NCBI GenBank assembly: GCA_014843695.1
Contig: CM026403.1
Location: 47,373,682 to 47,437,681 of the forward strand
DNA: 64,000 nt
From: Archivesica marissinica
Taxonomy: Eukaryota; Mollusca; Bivalvia; Venerida; Vesicomyidae
Direction of reading: 5' to 3'
Shown here: one piece after another, positions 55,476 to 64,000 of the stretch
Position numbering within the stretch: position 1 is the first letter of the stretch
Layout of the letters: the number at the start of each line of letters is the position of its first letter
The notes under the pieces: generated by a model
Seen by the model: the letters and a program-made list of their open reading frames with translations, nothing else
The model's database searches: none
What the model was told of the DNA's origin: nothing
Translations under genes and position numbers: made by a program

Positions 55476-57775
55476 ATGAAATACACAGTCCACTTCGAGT
55501 CCCTCAAGTCCAGCTGTACAGCAGTGATGAATGACACAGTCCACTTCGAGTCCCTCAAGTCCAGCTGTACAGCAGTGATGAATGACACAGTCCACTTCGA
55601 GTCCCTCAAGTCCAGCCGTAGAGCAGTGATGAATGACACAGTCCACTTCGAGTCCCTCAAGTCCAGCTGTACAGCAGTGATGAATGACACAGTCCACTTC
55701 GAGTCCAGCCGTACAGCAGTGATGAATGACACAGTCCACTTCGAGTCCCTCAAGTCCAGCCATACAGCAGTGATGAATGACACAGTCCACTTCGAGTCCC
55801 TCAAGTCCAGCCGTACAGCAGTAATGAATGACACAGTCCACTTCGAGTCCCTAAAGTCCAGCCGTACAGCAGTAATGAATGACACAGTCCACTTCGAGTC
55901 CCTCAAGTCCAGCTGTACAGCAGTGATGAATGACACAGTCCACTTCGAGTCCCTAAAGTCCAGCCGTACAGCAGTAATGAATGACACAGTCCACTTCGAG
56001 TCCCTCAAGTCCAGCCGTACAGCAGTGATGAATGACACAGTCCACTTCGAGTCCCTCAAGTCCAGCTGTACAGCAGTGATGAATGACACAGTCCACTTCG
56101 AGTCCCTCAAGTCCAGCCGTATAGCAGTAATGAATGACACAGTCCACTTCGAGTCCCTAAAGTCCAGCCGTACAGCAGTAATGAATGACACAGTACACTT
56201 CGAGTCCCTCAAGTCCAGCTGTACAGCAGTGATGAATGACACAGTCCACTTCGAGTCCCTAAAGTCCAGCCGTACAGCAGTAATGAATGACACAGTCCAC
56301 TTCGAGTCCCTCAAGTCCAGCCGTACAGCAGTGATGAATGACACAGTCCACTTCGAGTCCCTCAAGTCCAGCTGTACAGCAGTGATGAATGACACAGTCC
56401 ACTTCGAGTCCCTCAAGTCCAGCCATACAGCAATGATGAATGACACAATCCACTTCGAGTCCCTCAAGTCCAGCCATACAGCAGTGATGAATGACACAGT
56501 CCACTTCGAGTCCCTCAAGTCCAGCCGTAGAGCAGTGATGAATGACACAGTCCACTTCGAGTCCCTCAAGTCCAGCTGTACAGCAGTGATGAATGACACA
56601 GTCCACTTCGAGTCCCTCAAGTTCAGCCATACAGCAGTGATGAATGACATAGTCCACTTCGAGTCCCTCAAGTCCAGCCATACAGCAGTGATGAATGACA
56701 CAGTCCACTTCGAGTCCCTCAAGTCCAGCCGTACAGCAGTGATGAATGACACAGTCCACTTCGAGTCCCTCAAGTCCAGCCGTACAGCAGTGATGAATGA
56801 CACAGTCCACTTCGAGTCCCTCAAGTCCAGCTGTACAGCAGTGATGAATGACACAGTCCACTTCGAGTCCCTCAAGTTCAGCCGTACAGCAGTGATGAAT
56901 GACATAGTCCACTTCGAGTCCCTCAAGTCCAGCCGTACAGCAGTGATGAATGACACAGTCCACTTCGAGTCCCTCAAGTCCAGCTGTACAGCAGTGATGA
57001 ATGACACAGTCCACTTCGAGTCCCTCAAGTCCAGCTGTACAGCAGTGATGAATGACACAGTCCACTTCGAGTCCCTCAAGTCCAGCCGTAGAGCAGTGAT
57101 GAATGACACAGTCCACTTCGAGTCCCTCAAGTCCAGCTGTACAGCAGTGATGAATGACACAGTCCACTTCGAGTCCCTCAAGTCCAGCCGTACAGCAGTG
57201 ATGAATGACACAGTCCACTTCGAGTCCCTCAAGTCCAGCCATACAGCAGTGATGAATGACACAGTCCACGTCGAGTCCCTCAAGTCCAGCTGTACAGCAG
57301 TGATGAATGACACAGTCCACTTCGAGTCCCTCAAGTCCAGCTGTACAGCAGTGATGAATGACACAGTCCACTTTGAGTCCCTCAAGTCCAGCCGTAGAGC
57401 AGTGATGAATGACACAGTCCACTTCGAGTTCCTCAAGTCCAGCTGTACAGCAGTGATGAATGACACAGTCCACTTCGAGTCCCTCAAGTCCAGCCATACA
57501 GCAGTGATGAATGACACAGTCCACGTCGAGTCCCTCAAGTCCAGCTGTACAGCAGTGATGAATGACACAGTCCACTTCGAGTCCCTCAAGTCCAGCCGTA
57601 GAGCAGTGATGAATGACACAGTCCACTTCGAGTCCCTCAAGTCCAGCTGTACAGCAGTGATGAATGACACAGTCCACGTCGAGTCCCTCAAGTCCAGCTG
57701 TACAGCAGTGATGAATGACACAGTCCACGTCGAGTCCCTCAAGTCCAGCCGTACAGCAGTGATGAATGACATGAT
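55476..57775. repeat. Tandem array, 51-bp unit, 2.3 kb
   Basis: About 45 copies of AATGACACAGTCCACTTCGA, GTCCCTCAAGTCCAGCTGTA, CAGCAGTGATG. The 17-codon period leaves uninterrupted frames of 781 codons on the + strand and 777 and 522 on the - strand. One unit at 55700 lacks 12 bases, a frame-keeping deletion. No splice or family support for expression is visible. Confidence 0.95.
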
Positions 57776-58102
57776 CTACTTTGGGTCTTCCCGATCCAAA
57801 CATCCTTCTAAATTGTGTTGATTCCAATGAAGATATGTTTACTTAGTCTGATTGAACGATATCGTTGTTTTACCTTGAAATCTACCAGCACAAAAGTTGT
57901 TCTTTGGCTCCCCGGAAGTTCTTCTTCACTATAATTATTTGATACATTTCTGGCATTTAGGAAGTATTCTGTCACTACAGCTGTATCAAGGCAGTGGGAG
58001 ATCATATGAAAGTTATAAATTTTGTAAATTATTCACATATACAATACATATATGGACAATTATGAAAAAGCTGTAAATTCACTGAATTTCAAAAGTTCCA
58101 TG
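57776..58102. other. Unassigned sequence downstream of the array
   Basis: No gene, repeat or clear polyadenylation signal is seen. Confidence 0.5.
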
Positions 58103-58104
58103 TA

Positions 58105-58293
58105 CAGTCAAACCTATGCTAAAGGCCACCTCCGAATAAAGGCCGCATATGAAAAACCTGTCTCTAAAGACCACCATTTGTTCTCCCGTCGAGCCATTTT
58201 CAATGCATTTTAACCCTCTATTGAGAGGCCACCTGCCAACAAACGCCACTTTTTGACTTTCCTGAGGGTGGCCTTTATAGACAGGTTTGACTG
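58105..58293. mobile_element. TA-flanked MITE with about 27-bp terminal repeats
   Basis: The left end CAGTCAAACCTATGCTAAAG then GCCACC and the right end GGTGGCCTTTATAGACAGGT then TTGACTG are inverted copies flanked by TA (58103-58104 and 58294-58295). It is 189 bp and non-coding, of the Tc1/mariner-type target. Confidence 0.9.
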
Positions 58294-58420
58294 TACATAT
58301 GCTTCTATTACAATCAATGAAGTGCGTTATGCGGTCGGTTGTAAATGAATTGTAAACACAACACAAAGTAGTTCACATTTTATTTGTAACTTTACTCTTG
58401 TTAGTTACTTTATCACTTAA

Positions 58421-58653
58421 CCCATTCAACACCAAGTAACTCACATGGACTGGTCCATGATATTAATAAACCAATAAATGAATCAGAAAATCACATTTGG
58501 ACAAGTTCATTTATCAAAATGGGTAATTATGTCTAAAAATTGTCATATCACTGGCAAAAAGTGCAGATCCTGATGAGACGGCTCGTCACGAGCCGGCTCA
58601 TCTGGATCTACACTTTTTGTAAGCCTATTTAGAGGTCTGTGGTGTTGAAAGGG
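58421..58653. mobile_element. TTAA-flanked piggyBac-like MITE, copy 2
   Basis: Same length (233 bp) and ends as 36288-36520, flanked by TTAA at 58417-58420 and 58654-58657. By eye only three substitutions separate the copies, so they moved recently. Confidence 0.92.
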
Positions 58654-58814
58654 TTAAGCTTTTAAATTCATGAAACTACTATGAAGCATAAAACTAGTAA
58701 ATGTGTTCTAAGCTACAGTGTGTGTTCTACATGTAGATTATTATGTCAATTGTGTGAATGGACTATGCATGTCTATTACATCACAACACATACTTTACTA
58801 TGATGTTACAACAA

Positions 58815-59015
58815 GTACAGTCTACATCCGCTATGTCAAAGTACAGTCTACATCCGCTATGTCAAAGTACAGTCTACATCCGCTATGTCAAAGTACAGTC
58901 TACATCCGCTATGTCAAAGTACAGTCTACATCCGCTATGTCAAAGTACAGTCTACATCCGCTATGTCAAAGTACAGTCTACATCCGCTATGTCAAAGTAC
59001 AGTCTACATCTGCTA
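58815..59015. repeat. Tandem array, 26-bp unit
   Basis: Eight nearly identical copies of GTACAGTCTACATCCGCTAT plus GTCAAA. This array is young. Confidence 0.95.
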
Positions 59016-59146
59016 TGTCATAGCTGGTTATGTCAAATTCTCCAGTTATCTCGAAGTCGGAGCAGAGTTCTGTTTCAGACACTATCATTTTACATATAAC
59101 TGGCTCTGTTTATATCGAATTTCGTTAAGTCAAACTTTGGTTATGT

Positions 59147-61322
59147 TGTAGTATTGCTAGGATTTGTAGCATTGCTAGGATTTGTAGCATTGCTAGGATT
59201 TGTAGCATTGCTAGGATTTGTAGCATTGCTAGGGTTTGTAGCATTGCTAGGATTTGTAGCATTGCTAGGATTTGTAGCATTACTAGGGTTTGTAGCATTG
59301 CTAGGATTTGTAGCATTACTAGGGTTTGTAGCATTGCTAGGGTTTGTAGCATTACTAGGGTTTGTAGCATTGCTAGGATTTATAGCGTTGCTAGGATTTG
59401 TAGCATTACTAGGGTTTGTAGCATTACTAGTGTTTGTAGCTTTGCTAGGGTTTGTAGCGTTGCTAGGATTTGTAGCATTGCTAGGATTTGTAGCTTTGCT
59501 AGGATGTGTAGCATTGCTAGGGTTTGTAGCATTGCTAGGGTTTGTAGCATTGCTAAAATGCTAGGGTTTGTAGCATTGCTAGGGTTTGTAGCATTGCTAG
59601 GATTTATAGTGTTGCTAGGGTTTGTAGCATTGCTAGGGTTTGTAGCATTGCTAGGGTTTGTAGCATTGCTAGGGTTTGTAGCATTGCTAGGATTTGTAGC
59701 ATTGCTAGGGTTTGTAGCATTGCTAGGATTTGTAGCATTGCTAGGATTTGTAGCATTGCTAGGGTTTGTAGCATTGCTAGGATTTGTAGCATTGCTAGGA
59801 TTTGTAGCATTGCTAGGGTATGTAGCATTGCTAGGATTTGTAGCATTGCTAGGATTTATAGTGTTGCTAGGGTTTGTAGCATTATTAGGGTTTGTAGCAT
59901 TGCTAGGATTTGTAGCATTGCTAGGGTTTGTAGCATTGCTAGGGTTTGTAGCATTGCTAGGGTTTGTAGCATTGCTAGGATTTATAGTGTTGCTAGGGTT
60001 TGTAGCATTGCTAGGGTTTGTAGCATTGCTAGGGTTTGTAGCATTGCTAGGGTTTGTAGCATTGCTAGGATTTGTAGCATTGCTAGGATTTGTAGCATTG
60101 CTAGGGTTTGTAGCATTGCTAGGATTTGTAGCATTGCTAGGATTTGTAGCATTGCTAGGATTTGTAGCATTGCTAGGGTTTGTAGCATTGCTAGGATTTG
60201 TAGCATTGCTAGGATTTGTAGCATTGCTAGGGTTTGTAGCGTTGCTAGGATTTGTAGCGTTGCTAGGATTTATAGCGTTGCTAGGATTTGTAGCATTGCT
60301 AGGATTTATAGCATTGCTAGGGTATGTAGCATTGCTAGGATTTGTAGCATTGCTAGGATTTATAGTGTTGCTAGGGTTTGTAGCATTATTAGGGTTTGTA
60401 GCATTGCTAGGATTTGTAGCATTGCTAGGGTTTGTAGCATTGCTAGGGTTTGTAGCATTGCTAGGGTTTGTAGCATTGCTAGGATTTATAGTGTTGCTAG
60501 GGTTTGTAGCATTGCTAGGGTTTGTAGCATTGCTAGGGTTTGTAGCATTGCTAGGGTTTGTAGCATTGCTAGGATTTGTAGCATTGCTAGGGTTTGTAGC
60601 ATTGCTAGGATTTGTAGCATTGCTAGGATTTGTAGCATTGCTAGGGTTTGTAGCATTGCTAGGATTTGTAGCATTGCTAGGATTTGTAGCATTGCTAGGA
60701 TTTGTAGCATTGCTAGGGTTTGTAGCATTGCTAGGATTTGTAGCATTGCTAGGATTTGTAGCATTGCTAGGATTTGTAGCGTTGCTAGGATTTGTAGCGT
60801 TGCTAGGATTTATAGCGTTGCTAGGATTTGTAGCATTGCTAGGATTTATAGCGTTGCTAGGATTTGTAGCATTGCTAGGATTTATAGCATTGCTAGGGTT
60901 TGTAGCGTTGCTAGGATTTGTAGCGTTGCTAGGATTTATAGCGTTGCTAGGATTTGTAGCATTGCTAGGATTTATAGCGTTGCTAGGGTTTGTAGCATTG
61001 CTACAATTTGTAGTATTGCTAGGATTTGTAGCGTTTCTAGGATTTGTAGCGTTGCTACGATTTGTAGCGTTGCTAGGATTTATAGCGTTGCTAGGGTTTG
61101 TAGCATTGCTAGGATTTATAGCGTTGCTACGATTTGTAGCGTTGCTAGGATTTATAGCATTGCTAGGGCTTGTAGCATTGCTATGATTTGTAGCATTGCT
61201 AGGATTTATAGCGTTGCTAGGGTTTGTAGCATTGCTACAATTTGTAGTATTGCTAGGATTTGTAGCGTTTCTAGGATTTGTAGCGTTGCTACGATTTGTA
61301 GCGTTGCTAGGATTTATAGCTG
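59147..61322. repeat. 18-bp array with a 504-bp higher-order period
   Basis: About 120 copies of ATTGCTAGGATTTGTAGC and variants. Blocks recur: the ATTATT variant at 59881 recurs at 60385 (504 bases, 28 units), and a block ending at about 61087 recurs 234 bases later. The frame LLGFVA repeated over 560 codons would be an implausible hydrophobic protein and is an artefact. Confidence 0.95.
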
Positions 61323-61597
61323 CGTGATGATGTATTTCTATTCCATGTTTGTTTGTTTTGACAGAATGTATGAATACATGCAGTGCTCGTAATGTTTTTT
61401 ACCCATCTGCAGCACAAATTATGTTATAAAATACGATTATTAGTGTTCAATATTTATTTGTTTGAGATAGTGACAGATTGAGGAAATAATTGCATAGTAT
61501 ACTTGGATCAGCATTATATTGATGTGATAAACCAGGTCATAGACCATTGGGTAAACAGTTTTATGTGATTTACAGTGTTGCTGTATTGTATTCTTTA
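61323..61597. other. Unassigned sequence
   Basis: AT-rich, with nothing recognised. Confidence 0.5.
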
Positions 61598-61787
61598 CCC
61601 TTTGCATGCTAGCGGCAAATAACATGACTTTTGCATAGAGCCAGATTATGCTGTTTGCTAATCGGATAGTGGACCTACAACACTTGGCTGAATAGCAAAC
61701 AACATAGATCCTGATCAGATGCCGCCGATGATCTGGATCTATGTTGTTTGCAAATGTGATTTTATTTACTCTGCTGGCGGCAAAGGG
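61598..61787. mobile_element. Palindromic piggyBac-like MITE
   Basis: The ends CCCTTTGCATGCTAGCGGCA and TGCTGGCGGCAAAGGG are imperfect inverted copies. The centre is a palindrome (AACATAGATCCTGATCAGAT, then ATGATCTGGATCTATGTTG). The flanks are TTTA and TTTT, so the TTAA duplication has decayed. Confidence 0.75.
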
Positions 61788-62387
61788 TTTTAATAATATA
61801 TCATTTATGGTTAAATTATTGCTGATTATATGGTGTCTGTTTATATGATTTGTTTAACAAGTTTTATTATTAGTGTGCATTACAAGTATAAATTCCAATA
61901 TGGCGGAGTGATTATTAGAATCATGGTCAAGGCCAAGTATTGAAGACGATCTTCTGAAATGCTAGATTGAAGCAAAGATATAAAGATATACATGACTTGC
62001 CATCATCGACACATGAAAAGTGACTCTCTCATCTCCATCTATGAGATTGAAATAAAATTAATACAAATTAATTTGAATAAAAGACTGTATAGGGTTTATA
62101 GGGAATTATGGGAAATTACTGTATGAAAGGTATGTGTTTGAATCAAAGGGTGAGCTTTTAAAATAAGCTCATTAATTGGTTTAAACATATGTTTTCGTTC
62201 ATAATGTACAGTACATATCTATTTGTATACAAAACAAAAATTAATTAAATCAAAAGCTTAAAAGCGTCATTAATTACCAGTATTTTATTGCAAAATGCCA
62301 TGTTTTTTTCCGAAAAATCCGGAATGGGCATTTGTTAGAATAATTACCGTAATTAGTTTGTGTCTAATGATCAGCTAACTCACTTAA
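61788..62387. other. Unassigned sequence
   Basis: AT-rich, no tandem repeat and no gene recognised. Confidence 0.5.
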
Positions 62388-63499
62388 GTCGTTCAGCGCC
62401 GAATGCGCCACGTCTGATCAGGATCTATTTTGTTGCTATTCCGACATGTGCTTTAGTTCCACTGTCTGAAGAGCAATCAGCATACAGCCCCGATCAGATG
62501 TATGTCACATTCTGTTCTGTCTGAAGAGCAATCAGCATACAGCCCCGATCAGATGTATGTCACATTCTGTTCTGTCTGAAGAGCAATCAGCATACAGCCC
62601 CGATCAGATGTATGTCACATTCTGTTCTGTCTGAAGAGCAATCAGCATACAGCCCTGATCAGATGTATGTCGCATTCTGTTCTGTCTGAAGAGCAATCAG
62701 CATACAGCCCTGATCAGATGTATGTCACATTCTGTTCTGTCTGAAGAGCAATCAGCATACAGCCCCGATCAGATGTATGTCACATTCTGTTCTGTCTGAA
62801 GAGCAATCAGCATACAGCCCCGATCAGATGTCACATTCTGTTCTGTCTGAAGAGAAATCAGCATACAGCCTGATCAGATGTCACATTCTGTTCTGTCTGA
62901 AGAGCAATCAGCATACAGCCTGATCAGATGTCACATTCTGTTCTGTCTGAAGAGCAATCGGCATACAGCCTGATCAGATGTCACATTCTGTTCTGTCTGA
63001 AGAGCAATCAGCATACAGCCCTGATCAGATGTCACATTCTGTTCTGTCTGAAGAGAAATCAGCATACAGCCTGATCAGATGTCACATTCTGTTCTGTCTG
63101 AAGAGCAATCAGCATACAGCCTGATCAGATGTCACATTCTGTTCTGTCTGAAGAGCAATCAGCATACAGCCCCGATCAGATGTCACATTCTGTTCTGTCT
63201 GAAGAGCAATCAGCATACAGCCTGATCAGATGTCACATTCTGTTCTGTCTGAAGAGCAATCGGCATACAGCCTGATCAGATGTCACATTCTGTTCTGTCT
63301 GAAGAGCAATCAGCATACAGCCTGATCAGATGTCACATTCTGTTCTGTCTGAAGAGCAATCAGCATACAGCCTGATCAGATGTCACATTCTGTTCTGTCT
63401 GAAGAACAATTAGCATACAGCCCGATCAGATGTCACATTCTGTTCTGTCTGATCAGCTTTTTGCAAAATTGCTTTTATGCGACATTGGCGGTGAAAGAG
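62388..63499. mobile_element. TTAA-flanked MITE expanded into a 50/55-bp array
   Basis: The ends GTCGTTCAGCGCCGAATG and CATTGGCGGTGAAAGAG are inverted copies, flanked by TTAA at 62384-62387 and 63500-63503. The sub-terminal GATCAGGATCTATTTTGTTG and GATCAGCTTTTTGCAAAA are the usual MITE core arms. Between them lies an array. Confidence 0.8.
62455..63455. repeat. Tandem array, 50/55-bp unit
   Basis: About 19 copies of TCTGTTCTGTCTGAAGAGCA, ATCAGCATACAGCCCCGATC, AGATGTATGTCACAT. Units at the left are 55 bp; those from about 62820 are mostly 50 bp through loss of the second ATGT and a base or so in the C run. Confidence 0.95.
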
Positions 63500-63503
63500 T
63501 TAA

Positions 63504-64000
63504 AGCTATTGTGTTGTCATTGTAAAGTGTATACATTTCTTGTATATAAGACATCTGTGATAGGGTAATATGTTATGGTAGATTTAAGGGAGTTGTCAAA
63601 CTGTGATATATTTATGCAATTATTTGTCATTTGGTCAGTGATAAATAACAGAAAGGTAAAGTATTTCCATTCTAGCACAAGTCAATAATGTTATTTAGGA
63701 ATAAATGTTTGTGTTTTATTGTCGCCTAAATATAGTTATAGTTCTGGAAGTTATTTGGCCGATGGCTTTACAAATTACCAGATTTTCCAAAAAGCTAATA
63801 TTTATTTTCGTTATTAATTAGAATTTATTATATTTTTATTCAAACAATAATAAATATAGGATCTTAAACTTTCTTTATGGCGAGCTTAATATGTGTCGAA
63901 TGTGTATTGCAAGTTGTCATGCCACGACCAATCATAATTGGTAATGTAATGTTATTACAAATGTGTACATATAAGAAAATATGTGATGGCTGTATTAAAC
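63504..64000. other. Unassigned right end of the window
   Basis: AT-rich. Bases 63665-63760 resemble 45740-45870. No gene is seen. Confidence 0.45.

Noticed and set aside
59504..61186. 560-codon hydrophobic frame of LLGFVA repeats, possible membrane protein
   Set aside because: It consists wholly of an 18-bp tandem repeat with minus-strand frames also open; no protein signature.

Overview
This window looks like animal nuclear DNA, most likely from a bivalve mollusc. It has GT-AG introns, tRNA-derived SINEs with target-site duplications, a CR1/L2-like LINE, a hAT element, and short palindromic TTAA-flanked MITEs of a kind I associate with heterodont bivalves. Species assignment is inference. 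There is no prokaryotic gene organisation. Almost every long reading frame here is an artefact of tandem repeats whose unit contains no stop codon.

The only host gene I can support runs on the + strand through most of the window, from at or before base 8731 to a stop at 54966-54968, with two tentative exons further upstream. I traced about 19 exons whose splice phases chain without a break (about 907 residues), although three or four junctions are tentative. The product is a helical, coiled-coil protein. From memory its best fit is the CCDC162-like family, but I could not run a search. The 5' end lies outside the window or was not found.

The introns are dominated by minisatellites. About 25 unrelated tandem arrays with units of 14-62 bp fill roughly half of the sequence, and nearly every large intron has its own private unit. 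The largest are a 33-bp array (5738-8552, with a 1086-bp higher-order period), an 18/19-bp array (8972-10770), a 21-bp array (30484-33950), a 14-bp array (38095-43890), and, past the stop codon, a 51-bp array (55476-57775) and an 18-bp array (59147-61322, with a 504-bp higher-order period).

Several arrays have a visible birthplace. Some units copy an exon edge: exon 50302-50359 with its donor, the stop-codon region at 54960, exon 27153-27320, exon 47796-47984 and possibly 2772-2816. Others expanded inside a transposon: two TTAA MITEs (46570-47605 and 62388-63499) and one SINE (15639-16629). This local engine that turns exon edges and small transposons into tandem arrays is the most unusual thing in the window. 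I found no CRISPR, operon, defence island or other discrete new gene system.

Mobile elements: four tRNA-derived SINE families; a 5'-truncated, frameshifted CR1/L2-type LINE (24482-26993); a decayed second LINE (21390-22736); a hAT element with an 8-bp duplication and a broken transposase (51850-53223); two TA-flanked MITEs; and four TTAA-flanked piggyBac-like MITEs, two of which differ at only three bases.
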